A DNA stretch of 64,000 nt from Bretschneidera sinensis (Eukaryota > Streptophyta > Magnoliopsida > Brassicales > Akaniaceae). Position numbers and translations under genes: made by a program. The stretch covers positions 59,288,638-59,352,637 of the forward strand of contig CM043699.1 in assembly GCA_023935145.1 (NCBI GenBank), given 5' to 3'. This document shows positions 46,746-58,209 of this stretch, in pieces (the stretch's first letter is position 1; every line of letters starts with the position of its first letter). The notes under the pieces are model-generated. The model saw only the letters and a list, made by a program, of their open reading frames with translations. It searched no databases and had not been told where the DNA came from.

Positions 46746-48107
46746 CTAAGTGAAATCCACAATCAATCTAGATAAATGGTCCGCCACCACATTTTCGGAA
46801 CCTTTCTTATCCTGAATCTCTATGTCGAACTCTTGAAGTAGGAAGATCCATTGAATAAGATGAGATTTAGCATCTTTTTTAGAGAAAAGATACTTTAATG
46901 CTGCATGGTCCGAGTAGATAATGACTTTAGATCCTAACAAGTAGGATTTGAACATGTCTAATGCAAAAACGACTACTAGCAACTCCTTCTCAGTGGTAGA
47001 GTAATTGAGTTGTGCGTTGTTTAGAGTTTGACTTGCATAATAGATAACATGGGGAAGTTTATCAACACACTGCCCCAAAACAACTCTAACAACATAGTCT
47101 GATGCATCACACATAATCTCAAAAGGCACACCCTAGTTGGGTGGCTGAATAATGGGTGTGGATGTCAGAATCTTCTTCAGATCCCCAAATGCTTTCTTAT
47201 AGTCTTCATCAAAGACAAATAGCGCATCATTCAGCAATAACTTGCACAAAGGCCTGGTGATCTTGCTGAAATTCTGGATAAATCGCCTGTAGAAGCCTGC
47301 ATGGCCCAGAAAATATTGAACCTCCTTCACCGTACGTGGGGGTGGAAGATTGAAAATTAAGACCACCTTCGCTTTGTCGACCTTAATCCCCTGATGAGAT
47401 ACGATATGCCCCAGTACAATACCTTGCTAAAACATAAAATGGCACTTCTCCCAATTAAGCACCAGGTTCTTCTCCTTGCACCGCACTAAAACCAAAGTGA
47501 GACGGTGCAGGTACTCCTAAAATGTTGAACCGAAGACGGAGAATTCATCCATGAAAATCTCTAAGAATCAGTCTACCATGTCAGAGAATATGCTGACCAT
47601 GCACCGCTGAAAATTAGCGGGTACATTGCATAACCTAAAGGGCATGCGACTGTAGGCGAATGTCCCAAAAGGACAAGTAAATGTCATCTTCTCCTGATCT
47701 TCGAGGTCCACAGGGACCTGGTTATATCCATAATAACCATCCAAAAAGCAATAATACTCGTGCCCAGCAAAACACTCCACCATCTGATCAATAAATGGGA
47801 GTGGAAAATGATCCTTCGTTATGGCAGCGTTCTATTTACGGTAGTCTATACACACTCTCCACCCTGACTGAATACGAGTTGGCACCAACTTATCATCCTT
47901 ATTCTTCACTACTGTTAATCCAGCTCGCTTGGGCACGACATGAATCGGGCTCACCCACTTGCTATCAGAGATGGGATAAATGATCCTTGCATCTAACAGC
48001 TTAATTACTTCTACCCTCACAACCTCTTGCATAGCTGGGTTGAGCCTTCTTTGTGGCTCCCTCAATGGCTTGGCATTCTCCTCCAAATGTATCTTGTGCA
48101 TTACCAA
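46746..48107 (-). pseudogene. Element B reverse transcriptase and RNase H
   Basis: RT from 48107 (KLLDARIIYPISDSKWVSPI, RVCIDYRK) to about 47400. The catalytic box reads IFMDEFSVFGS, where C has FMDD, so the second Asp is Glu. RNase [16 protein letters not shown] (Asp), [20 protein letters not shown] (Glu), [10 protein letters not shown] (Asp), [10 protein letters not shown] (47129-46746), all catalytic positions kept. Only a few stops, all in one frame register except local breaks. Confidence 0.88.
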
Positions 48108-48155
48108 CGAGGGGCTGATTCCCTTAATATCCTCTATAGTCCAGCCAATAGCTTC

Positions 48156-49109
48156 TTAGTGCTTTCTTAAGACATCTAATAATTTCTCATCTTGAGCCTC
48201 AACCAAATCTGAAGCTATAATCACAGGCAAACAATCTACTGGACCTAGGAACTTATACTTAAGATTATCTGGTAAAGGCTTAAGTTCCTTCTTGGGGGGT
48301 TCAGGTGCTGCAGTCTCCTCCGTCTCATTGCTCTCTCGAGGAGGAGACTCCAAAATGGCATTCACTTACTTGAGTAATTTATCTAAATCCAAATCCTCTT
48401 CAAATTGAGCAAAGCATGCCTTCAGGGGGTCCTCAATGCTTGATTCATTCATAGTCTCCTCAAGAATCTCTTCTATCAACCATACACTTCTCACTTCATC
48501 ATATTCTAGTGGTTGCCTAGTGATATCAAAGATATTCAACTCCACTGTCATATTTCTGAAAGAAATCTTCATTACCCCTATCCTACAATTGATCAGGGTG
48601 TTAGCCGTGGCTAAGAATGGTCGCCCTAGAATAACCGGTATCTAAATCCCTACATTCTGAACTGGCTCTGTGTCAAGCACAATAAAATCCACAGGGAAAT
48701 AGAACTTATCCACTTTTATGAAAATGTCCTCAACTACTCCCTGTGGTATCTTCACTGACCTGTCAGCCAATTGAAATGTTGTGGATGTGGGCTTCAATTC
48801 TCCTAACCCCAACTGCAAATAGACTGAGTAGGGTAGAAGATTCACACTAGCTCCTAGATCTAAAAGAGCCCTCTCAATATGGCTGACTCCTATCGTACAA
48901 GAGATGGTAGGATACCCTGGGTCCTTATACTTGATGGGTAGCTTGCACTGAAGGATTGAGCTCACCTGTTCGGTTAAAAATGCCTTCTTCGGGACATTCG
49001 TCCTCCTCTTGATAGTGATCAAGTCCTTTAAAAACTTAGCATATGACGGCACTTGATGGATGGCGTCCAAAAATGGGATATTGATTTGGACCTGCTTGAA
49101 TACCTCCAA
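48156..49109 (-). pseudogene. Element B protease and protease-RT linker
   Basis: Protease open 49109-48642: active site ALLDLGASVNLLPYS, then FIVLDTEPVQ, a stop, and VILGRPFLATANTLINCRIG. Linker 48572-48156 is acidic and leads to RT (EAIGWTIEDIKGISP). Confidence 0.85.
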
Positions 49110-50102
49110 AATTTCCTCATACTTCCCTCATTTCTTGGGCGCCTGTAATCGCTCAGGGCAAGGCGCTTTAGGTACAAACGACCTAGGAGGGTCTTTCACA
49201 GTAGGTGTGGTTGTAGATGGCTCAGCATCTCTCTTCTCATTGTTGACACTTCCTTGCCCTTGTTGCATAGCAGGGTTCTTTTCCACTCAATTGTCCACTT
49301 GTCTCCCAGACCTCAATGTGACAATCGATTACACTTGTTCCTCCCCGTGCGTAGGATTCAATAAATTTCCAACTACAAACTGTCCTTTTGAGTTGGGTAC
49401 GGGTTGAATGAGGAACTTTTCCTTCTCTCTTTCACCCAAGTGACTTGCAATTTGCCCTATTTGAATCTCCAGTTTGGCAATTGCTTGGGTGTTTACCATT
49501 GTTGCACTCCTTACTTCGCTCATCATCTTCATGAACTCCTTAAGGGTGTCCTCTAGTGACTGTGAAACTAGCGCTGGCGTTTGAGTGGGAGCCTGGTAAG
49601 CAGGTGATGGTGCTGGATGGGCAAAGCGACAATGACTAGAAATTTATGGGGCAAATCCGGGAGGGTATTGATTTTGAGCATGATGCGGGGCTCCTCCCTG
49701 ATTCATTGGTTGGCTCTGCTTCCATGAAAAATTAGGGTGGTTCCGCTACCCTGGATTGTACGTCTCGGAGTAAGATCCATTTGACTGCCTTCGATAGTCA
49801 TTGAAAGCATTAACTTGTTCCATAGGATACTCGGCAAACACCAGCATTGATGGACAATTCTGTGCTAGATGCATGGGACTAGCACAGATGGAACAGCTAT
49901 CAACATTGAATGTGTTGGCAGCATTGATGGATTGGCCCACAGCGAGAGCTTCAATCTTCTTACTGAGAGCATCTAACTTTATCCTCAAGTCAGCATCCTC
50001 CCTGACCTCATAGATGCCTCTTTTCTTAGGAGCATGAATGGACTTATCTCGACAGCTTGAAAAATCCCACTGCTGCGAGTTGTCGGATAACTTGTCTAAC
50101 AT
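49110..50102 (-). pseudogene. gag: Element B gag, C-terminal part, with UAG after the zinc knuckle
   Basis: Frame 50102-49746 starts inside the capsid (MLDKLSDNSQQWDFSS), has an intact zinc knuckle C-X2-C-X4-H-X4-C (CSICASPMHLAQNC) and ends at UAG (49746-49748) in YNPG-stop-RNHPNFSW. After the UAG the related sequence goes on (MKMMSEVRSATMVNTQAIAK coiled coil, 49532-49329). The capsid N-terminus is absent. In D the frame at the window end reads LTGDE, the residues that should directly precede this start. Confidence 0.85.
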
Positions 50103-50350
50103 CTTGTATTATTTCACTTTATTTTATGTCTTTTCTGTGTTTTATGTATATTTATAAGTTTGTGGAGAAAATAAAGCATTTTGGGTGATGTCAAGCTTCA
50201 AGAGCAAAAGCTGAGGATGCCTAATGCGATCGAGTGCAACTGCGCTCGAGCGCACCTGCCTACAAACGAGCGCATGGTCAACATCCCACGTCAAAATCTT
50301 TGCAGTGCAGTGAATCTGCGATCGAGCGCATCAGACATGCGATCGAGCGC
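50103..50350 (+). repeat. D 5' LTR, left part (interrupted by element C)
   Basis: Matches the inverted B LTR from about its 62nd base on (TTGTATTATTTC...TTTATGTC, then GTTTGTGGAGAAAAT, ATGTCAAGCTTCAAGAGCAA). The first 60 or so bases of the LTR are missing at the junction with B. Ends with TSD AGCGC (50346-50350) at element C. Confidence 0.85.
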
Positions 50351-51689
50351 TGATAGATGCTTAAATATTCGTATTTAAGCCCCCTTATATACATTTGTTA
50401 GGTCCTGAATTACGTTAATTTGGTCTCTTTTACTCCATTTGTGTGTTTTACATGTTTTTATAGGGTTTTGGAGAAAAAGAAGCAGTTTTGGCACTTAAAG
50501 GAAGAAATCTGGAAACCCTGGAGCATTCTTTGGACAAATTGCGATCGATCGTGCCAAGCAATGCGATCGAGCGCACATTGAGATCGTGCGCACACATGAA
50601 GGATCGAGCGCACACTACGATCGAATGCAAGACATATGCGATCGAGCACACATGTACAGGCGTGAACAGTAAACTGCAGAACCCTATTTTGGAAATTAGA
50701 GAATTTTCGTTTTAGGAAGGTTTAGGAACTCATGGGTCTCTTAGGACTTCTCAAAGACCTATAAATACACTTGTAACTCACACGCATAAAGAGACCTCAG
50801 ATAGAAAACACTTTTCTCTTTTCTTTTACTTGGAGTTGAGAGCTTGGGAGAGAATTGATGCCTCTTCTCTCGGGTTTATTCTTCTCCTTTAATGTTTAGT
50901 TTATTTATAATGTTTACTTCAGATAGTATGTGTAACTAACTTTCTTATAGGGCTCGATTGAAGCCCTAGTTATGCATTCCCATATTTATATTCATTGATA
51001 AAATCTTTGCCAATAGCTTTTATTATGTTACTTAACTTGATTAATGCCTGTGCTTATTTAAATTCCTCATATGTATGTGTAAGGCCAACGTATGCATGTG
51101 GTATGGATAGGTTAGTTAGATCAATTTAGATGACCGAGTCCTGGGTCTAACATTAGTAACAAGGGATATCTTATCCGGATACCCGGGTTAATCAACATGG
51201 GAAACTGGGAGTAGATACCATGCCCTAGGTCTCATGTGGTTGTCGATTTCCATAATACTTATGTTTTCTTAAGGAACAACTCAAGCAGATACCATGCTGA
51301 ATCTCTTAAGGAAGAAAAGAGTTAGAGTAGATACCATGCCTAACTCGTTGCTTAGGGAAATCAATAGCTTAAGGAGTAGATACCATGCCCTTAGGTTGGC
51401 AACCAGTAGGTATACATAATAAGGCTAGTGCACTGATACCTTATACAAATTGGGAAAGTATGACTAGTGGTGGATATCAAAGGCCTATGTCTTTATTATT
51501 ATCAAATCACCTTCTAATGGTTATTTATCTTTTTTTACTTTAGAGAAACTGATTCTAAAAGCAACTTTACCAATCCTTGTGGAGATGACCTTGCTTTTGC
51601 ACACTAGACTGCACTGATGACCTTGTGCACTTGCAAGTATAACTAGTATGATTATTCACCTATTTATTTAGGTAGATAAACGTTCAACA
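50351..51689 (+). repeat. Element C 5' LTR
   Basis: TGATAGATGCTTAAATATTC to CGTTCAACA. Six GATCG-core motifs (GCGATCGAGCGCAC type) at 50541-50655, TATA-like CCTATAAATAC at 50758-50768, then leader. A further repeat in U5: AGTAGATACCATGCC recurs four to five times at 51210-51395. Confidence 0.95.
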
Positions 51690-51691
51690 AG

Positions 51692-51710
51692 TTTTTGGCG
51701 CTGTTGTCGG
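51692..51710 (+). promoter_or_regulatory. Element C primer-binding site (tRNA-Asp type)
   Basis: TTGGCGCTGTTGTCGGGGA, two changes from the tRNA-Asp primer site, directly after the LTR. Confidence 0.8.
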
Positions 51711-51723
51711 GGATTGCGCTAAA

Positions 51724-51953
51724 GTTCTTTTTAGAATTACTTTCATTATTATTACGCTAGTATTGTTTACTATTTTTATTTTTCATCAAACCTAATTAAA
51801 TTATTTTCTGTTTCAGGCACATCAAACCCTAACTCACACTTTCTATGATACTTGCAATCGATCACAACCTCCTGTGCGATCGAGTGCATTTAGGGCAGAA
51901 AGTATCCGAGCAGCAGAGTTGAACTGCTGCACTGAAGCTATTTCTTCTGATTT
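51724..51953 (+). promoter_or_regulatory. Element C gag leader: possible intron and motif module
   Basis: A T-rich stretch from GT (51724) to TTTTCTGTTTCAG (51804-51816) could be a short intron. At 51853-51900 lie CAATCGATCAC and GCGATCGAGTGCATT followed three bases later by GGCAGAA; the same module with the same spacing recurs at 57649-57671 and (diverged) 58174-58196 upstream of the accessory ORF. Confidence 0.45.
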
Positions 51954-53651
51954 ATGCACGGACTGCGATCCCGACAACCAACATTCTTTCCCCTTGATCT
52001 CGAGCTTGAGCGGACTATCCGACAAAAGCTAAGGAACAACTTCAAAGAGAACGAAGAAGAAGTCGAGAATGAACTAAAAATGGCGGAACAGCTCGAGAAC
52101 CAGCAACCACCTGCACGAGTACCGATGAAGCTCTCCTTCATCCCTTGAAACATTGATCAACCATCATGCATTGCATATCAACCTGAGGAGGCGGGAAATT
52201 ATTACATATCTGCACAAATCTTGAATGCTTTGACTCATTTTAGAGGCACTCCTAATGAAGATCCACACTTGCACCTCCGAGAATTTTTTGATCTTTGCAA
52301 GTTCCAGCACATACAAGGACTAGACCAAGAAGGAATAAGGTTAATTCTGTTCCCTTTTTCATTGAAAAATAATGCTAAACTTTGGTATAATTCTTTGCCT
52401 GCAGTGTCCATCCACACTTGGGAGGAGTTGGCAAGCAAGTTCCTGAAGAAGTTCTTCCCAGCCCAAAAGATGAGATAAATGAGGAAGGAGATCCAGTCCT
52501 TCCAACAAAAGGATGGGGACCTCTTCTTCGAAGCATGAGGACAGTTCAACGAGCTGCTACTAAAATGCCCACACCACAACCTGCCTCAAAATAAACTGGT
52601 ACAAGCATTCTATGAAGGTTTAAATGATACTAACAAATGTATTGTTGATTCAGGTTGTGGAGGAGTCCTGATGGAGAAAAGTAGTGAAGAAGCAATAGAG
52701 CTCTTCGAAACCCTCAGCGAGCACACCCAACAATTCTCCTCTCGAGGTAGACATGTGACCAAAGGGAAAGGTATGTATGAGGTAAATGTAAATGAAGGAT
52801 CTTCCCCTCAAATGGTAGCAATGGGGAGAAAACTAGATATGATTGTAAAAGCCATGACTACTCAAAAAGCCTCATCCAGCCTACCATCCACTCCACTCCA
52901 GGTATGTGCAATTTGTTCTCAATACGACCATAATACTGATACGTGTCCTTTGTACTCATCTGCAGATCCGGAACAAGCCAAGTACATGGGACCTAACAAC
53001 TATCCACCGAAGAATAACCCATATGCCAACATGTACAACCCTGGATAGCGAAACCACCCAAATTTCTCATGGAGCAACAACCAGAACAATCAAGGACAGC
53101 AACGAAACCCCCATCCCATTGCTCATGCTACTCCCGAACCAAAGAAGAGCGACCTCGAAAGTCTAGTAAGACAGCTGGTGACGTCACAAGAACAGTTCAT
53201 GACTCAGCAAAAACAAACTAATGCGGCACATGAGCAAGCAATTCAAAGACTAGAGGTACAAATGGGACAATTAGCTAAAGAGCTCAGTGGCAGAAAGCAA
53301 AGGGAGCTCCCAGTTCAAACATTACCCAACCCTGGGGGGCATCAACAACTAAAGGCTGTCATAACATTAAGAAATGGAAAAGTGATCGGATCCAAGGAAT
53401 CTCCAGCAGCATCCAAAGAGATACCATCAACATCAAGGGTAAGTGAGACGGAGAAGGGGAATGCACCACCCTTCCCGCAAAGGTTAGTGAAACAAAAGAA
53501 AGACAATAAACTACTTTATATTTTTGAAACCTTGCGGAAAGTTGAAATTAATATCCAATTATTAGATGCAATTCACCAAATACCTGCCTATACTAAATTC
53601 CTAAAAGATTGTTGCACTCATAAAAGAAAATTTCAAGAGCATGAGACTGTA
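51954..53651 (+). pseudogene. gag: Element C gag, with UAG after the zinc knuckle
   Basis: ATG 51954 begins HGLRSRQPTFFPLDLELERT, the Athila gag opening. The capsid core is at 52221-52640 (HLHLREFFDLCKF, WEELASKFLKKFFPA, LVQAFYEGLND), and the zinc knuckle at about 52903 reads C-X2-C-X4-H-X4-C (CAICSQYDHNTDTC; intact). In-frame stops are at 52146, 52476, about 52537 and UAG 53046-53048, the last in YNPG-stop-RNHPNFSW. The C-terminal part has a coiled coil (53220-53290). No frameshift anywhere. The boundary with protease is approximate. Confidence 0.88.
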
Positions 53652-54420
53652 GCATTAACTGAGGAGGTAAGTGTTGTACTGCTAAGAAAACTGCCACCAA
53701 AACTGAAAGATCTGGGTAGTTTTACTATTCCCTATAGAATAGGTGATCAGCTATTTGACAAGGCATTGCTAGACTTAGGAGCGGGGGTAAACTTGCTACC
53801 TTACACGGTATTCGAAACCCTAGGTTTGGGGGAGCTACAACCGACTTCTATTACCTTATAGTTGGCAGATAGGAGTATTAAAAGACCTAGGGGTGTTCTC
53901 GAGGACGTCTTAGTGAAAGTTGGTGAGTTTATTTTACCTGCTGATTTCATTGTATTAGACATAGAGGAATGCCCTATGCCATTACCTTTGCCTATCATAT
54001 TAGGGAGACCATTTATGAGAACTGTCGACACTAAGATCTGTGTAAAAAAGAGTATAGTGAGTATGAAAATCAATGGTGAGAAAATAGAGTTTAAAATGTG
54101 TGATGCAATGAAACTTCCTCAAGATGACTTGGAATGCTTTAATGTTTGTATGATACAAGACTTTGTTGAGCAAGCTTTTCAAGTCCAACACATTGATCCA
54201 TTGGAGACTACTCTCACTCATAGCTTCACGGAGATGGATATTGAGCAAGAATATGAAGATGTTATTGATGACATCATCACAGTTGTGCACCTTCTTGCGA
54301 CCTCTCCAAGATACTCCAGTATATATTCTCCTCCATTTGAATCTCTCATACCCACTAATACTACTCTTCTTCCATCCATTGTGTAGGCACCAACATTAGA
54401 ACTAAAGCAGCTACCCGAGC
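53652..54420 (+). pseudogene. Element C retropepsin-like protease and linker
   Basis: Same frame as gag. Active site ALLDLGAGVNLLPYT (53763-53807), a UAG at 53859-53861, then FIVLDIEECP and IILGRPFMRTVDTKICV. Acidic linker with another UAG at 54384-54386. Compared with B, which has ALLDLGASVN, Ser is Gly in the active-site loop. Confidence 0.85.
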
Positions 54421-55983
54421 ATTTAACATACGCCTACTTAGGAGAAAATGAGACTTTACCTGTGATTGTAGCTGCTAACATGAGTAGTGCGGAAGAAGGG
54501 AAGCTGTTAAGAGTTCTTAGGGAGCATAAAACTGCTATTGGGTGGACCATTGCTGACATTAAGGGGATAATTCCAGCAAAGTGCATGCATAATATTTACC
54601 TTGAAGAAGGAGCAAGGCCCACTCGAGATGCTCAAAGATGACTTAACCCACACATGAAGGAGGTAGTAAAAGCCAAGATATTGAAGCTACTAGATGTTGG
54701 CATCATTTACCCTATATCGGATAGCAAATGGGTGAGTCCGGTAAAAGTGGTTCCTAAAAAGAGTGGGATTACCGTGGTAAAGAATGAAGATGAGGAGCTC
54801 ATACCTACAAGAAAAACAACAGGTCGGAGAGTATGCATTGATTATCGGAGATTAAATAAAGTAACTAAAAAATACCATTTTCCCCTGCCATTCATTGATC
54901 AAATGCTAGAGAGGTTAGCCGGTCACAATAATTACTGCTTCTTGGATGGGTATAGTGGATACAATCAAATTGCTATAGCATCTGAGGATAAAAAAAAAAC
55001 TACATTCACATATCCTTTCGGTACATTTGCTTATAGAAGAATGCCATTCGGATTATGCAACGCACCAGCCACTTTTCAAAGATGTATGATGAGCATTTTT
55101 TCTGATATGGTAGAGAAATATATTGAGGTGTTCATGGATGATTTTAATGTCTTTGGATCTAATTTCAATGAGTGCCTGAATCATTTGGAAAATGTCTTAA
55201 GGAGACATGAAGAGAGTAATTTAGTACTGGATTGGGAGAAATGTCACTTCATGGTTCAACAAGGTATTGTGTTGGGTCACTTCATCTCCAACAAAGGTAT
55301 TGAGGTAGACAAAGCTAAGATTGACATCATTTCCAAGCTACCTCCCCCTCTCATGGTCAAGGGCATTAGAAGTTTCCTTGGACATGCCAGTTTTTATAGA
55401 AGATTCATCAAGGACTTCTCCAAAATCTCGAGACCTCTTTGTGCACTATTGACTAAAGATACCAAGTTTGAATGGAATGATGATTGTATGCAAGCTTTCA
55501 ACACCTTGAAGAATGTTCTCACCTTTTCCCTAATAATTATGGCACCGGATTGGAATCTCCCTTTCGAATTAATGTGTGATGCCAGTGACTTCGCCTTGGG
55601 AGCTGTCTTAGGTCAAAGAATTAATAAGGTACCTCATGCTATTTACTATGCTTCTAGAACATTAAATGATGCTCAGCTTAACTATTCTAATACTGAAAAA
55701 GAATTGTTAGCTGTTATTTTTGCTTTAGAGAAGTTTAGATCATATCTTATTGGTTCTAAAGTTATTGTATTCACTGACCATGCTGCTTTGAGATATTTGT
55801 TTTCTAAGTAAGATGCAAAGCCTAGGCTAATCAGATGGGTACTCCTCCTACAAGAATTCGATTTAGAGATCAAAGACAAGAAAGGTAGTGAGAATGTAGT
55901 TGCGGATCATTTGTCAAGACTTCCTTATGAGAGTGATGATAAAGAGTTACCATTAAATGAGAACTTCCTCGATGAATAACTAT
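54421..55983 (+). pseudogene. Element C reverse transcriptase and RNase H
   Basis: RT 54654-55300: IIYPISDSKWVSPV, RVCIDYRRLNK, FLDGYSGYNQIAI, FGLCNAPATFQRCM and the catalytic box VFMDDFNVFGS (FMDD 55131-55142) intact. RNase H 55570-55930: [50 protein letters not shown], all catalytic residues kept. Stops at about 54640 (TGA in place of Arg), 55809 (TAA) and 55977 (TAA); 385 codons are open in between. Confidence 0.93.
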
Positions 55984-57359
55984 TCACACTCGAGGTAAAA
56001 CTCCCATGGTACGCTGATATAGTAAATTATCTAACTGCTAAAGCATTTCCTCCAAGCATGACAACTCAAGAAAAGAAACGGCTGATATCTCTGTCAAGAC
56101 ATTACTATTGGGATGATCCTTATCTTTTCAAAGTTTGCCCCGATCAAATCATCAGACGATGTATCCCAGATGAGGAACACTTTAGCTTATTGCAACACTG
56201 CCACCAGTTTGCTTATGGAGGACATTTTGGGGCAAAATGAACAGCTCTTAAGGTACTCCAATCTGGTTTTTATTGGCCTAACCTATTTAAAGATGCTTTC
56301 TCTTTTTGTAGCTTATGTGATAGATGCCAGTGGACAGGTAACATCTCTTCCCGAAATCAAATACCCTTACAAAATATTCATATAGTAGAAATTTTTGATG
56401 TATGGGGCATTGATTTCATGGGACCATTTCCTAACTCATTTAGTTATTTATGTATTCTTGTGGGCATGGATTATGTGTCTAAATGGGTCAAGGCTGTCCC
56501 CTCAAGGACTAATGATCACAAAGTAGTTATCAAGTTTTTGCAGGCTAACATTTTTACTCGATTTGGAACTCTAAGAGCAATCATTAGTGATGGGGGCAGT
56601 CACTTTCATCATCGTTCTTTTGCCGAACTACTCCGGAAGTATGGGATCACTCATAAAGTTGGCACTCCATATCATCCACAAACCAGTGGCTAAGTAGAGA
56701 TAAACAACCGAGAGATCAAGGGAATATTAGAAAAGACTGTGAAGCCTAACCAAAAGGATTGGTCTCTACGCTTAGATGATGCTCTATGGGCATATAGGAC
56801 AGCTTATAAGACTCAAATTGGCATGTCTCCCTACCGCCTAGTCTTTGGAAAAGCATGCCATCTCCCGGTGGAATTAGAGCATCGAGCATATTGGGCCATT
56901 AAGCAGTTCAACTTCGACATGAAGCAAGCGGGTGAGAAAAGGAAACTGCATCTAAATGAGCTTGAAGAATTAAGATATGATGCCTATGAGAATGCAAAGT
57001 TGTACAAGGAACGGAAAAAAGTTTATCATGACAAACAACTAGTCCGGAAGGTGTTCCATGTAGGACAAAAGGTGCTGTTATATGACTCACGATTGAGGCT
57101 GTTCCCAGGCAAGCTCAAATCCAGATGGTACGGTCCGTACATGGTCACCAAGGTCTTCCTTTATGGTGTATTAGAAGTCTGTGGCCCCAACGGAAATCAG
57201 CCCTTTACAATCAATGGACACAGAGCCAAGCCTTACCTCGACATTAACATTCCTCCAAGAGATGAAGATTTGGTACTTGAATCAGTACAGTATACAGCTG
57301 AAACACAAGCACTAGAGCTCCAAGAGGCGGGCTCTAAGTGCCCCCCTCCAACCAACTAG
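55984..57359 (+). pseudogene. Element C integrase
   Basis: Same frame. Zinc-binding region 56190-56325 (HCHQFAYGGHFGAK, C-X2-C), core with D in [10 protein letters not shown] (56400-56430), D in IISDGGSHF (about 56585) and E in VEINNREIK (about 56700), C-terminal [20 protein letters not shown] and [11 protein letters not shown] at 56238 and TAA at 56691 (both explained by a C-to-T change) interrupt. Ends at TAG 57357-57359. Confidence 0.92.
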
Positions 57360-57542
57360 CACTGTAGCAAGAGAGTGTTTGAGCAAAGTAAAAAAAAAAA
57401 AATTGATTTCCCATTAAGCTCAAGCACCTTTATTGAGGTTAGTGGTACTAAGACCACTAACAAATGGTAAGGTTGTATTGTTTCAATAAATTATCATTTT
57501 TGTTAGCTATGGTAAGTTTTTTCTTTTGCCCATAAGCCCTCC

Positions 57543-57685
57543 TTGCAATCGATCGCATGATCCAGTGCGATCGAGCGTGTCCTTCAAACGTGCTCGAGCA
57601 CACGAGTGCGATTGAGCGCACGAGTGCGATTGAGCGCACCCCGTGTGCGATCGAGCGCATTCGTGGCAGAAGCATTTATATATCT
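57543..57685 (+). promoter_or_regulatory. Internal promoter-like region of element C
   Basis: Six copies of the GCGATCGAGCGCAC-type motif lie in 118 bp (57543-57660), the same motif as in the LTR cluster, then GGCAGAA and a TATA-like CATTTATATATC (57673-57684), then a CT/CA-rich leader (57700-57900). It follows pol by 180 bp and precedes the accessory ORF. A second, smaller cluster of four motifs is at 58104-58185. Confidence 0.6.
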
Positions 57686-57920
57686 GAAAACCTTCACTCA
57701 CGCACTCACACCTCTTCACTGTGTTCACTCGTACCCTACACTCTCTCTCTCACTCGCTCTTCCCGTCTACCCGCATCTCTCACGCTCACATTTTGCCACC
57801 ATCATTCACCACCACTTTCATCTCCACCATCCTCCGTCACCCTCCATTGCCTCCATCACCGGCAATCACCATCACCTCCACTATCAAAACCCCGTATTCC
57901 CATCCCCATTAATCCACAAG

Positions 57921-58020
57921 GTACTCTTCACACACACACACAAATTTTAATGTTTTATTTACAAAACTCTTTATTCTTATATGTTATCTTGAGTGTGATT
58001 GAGTACTTGTTTGTTTGCAG
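57921..58020 (+). other. Possible intron in the accessory ORF leader
   Basis: CCACAAG/GTACTC at 57921 and TTGTTTGTTTGCAG/GAGG at 58020 form a plausible 100-bp GT-AG intron with a T-rich 3' end, between the TATA-like box and the ORF. Predicted by eye only. Confidence 0.4.
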
Positions 58021-58209
58021 GAGGTTTGGCACACATTCAACTCATCAAGATCGTAGCTTGTTTTTTTTGGTGCACATTAACTGTTCGAGGAGAAGCCCGA
58101 CAGTGTGCGATCGAGTGCACACAAGTCACGATCGAGTGCATAGCCAGTGTGCAATCAAGCGCACGCAAGTCACAATCGATTGCAAATTTGGCAGAAACTA
58201 GTATCAAGA

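Larger units (their letters stand above)
42844..50102 (-). mobile_element. Element B: Athila-type Ty3 element, 5' end missing
   Basis: On the - strand: gag (from its middle), protease, RT, RNase H, integrase, long non-coding 3' region, polypurine tract, 3' LTR. It is inserted in Del2 gag; bases next to the LTR are CAACA (42839-42843). At 50102/50103 the gag frame stops and joins, within a short CTTGTA overlap, the same family's LTR in the opposite orientation. The missing gag N-terminus of this family is found at 63245-64000 on the + strand. Confidence 0.85.

Noticed and set aside
50103..50350. 50103-50350 as the 5' LTR of element B
   Set aside because: It is in the opposite orientation to B's gag and pol, so it cannot be B's 5' LTR as it stands; it continues at 62016-62942 into a + strand primer site and gag (D).
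50541..50655. Evenly repeated GCGATCGAGCGCAC blocks resembling a CRISPR array
   Set aside because: Units are short, unevenly spaced and imperfect, lie in the U3 of a plant LTR upstream of a TATA-like box, and no cas gene is near.
57557..58201. A 214-codon + strand open frame upstream of the accessory ORF
   Set aside because: It runs through the motif cluster, TATA-like box, CT-rich leader and putative intron; Ser/His/Pro-rich product with no domain. Treated as leader, not gene.
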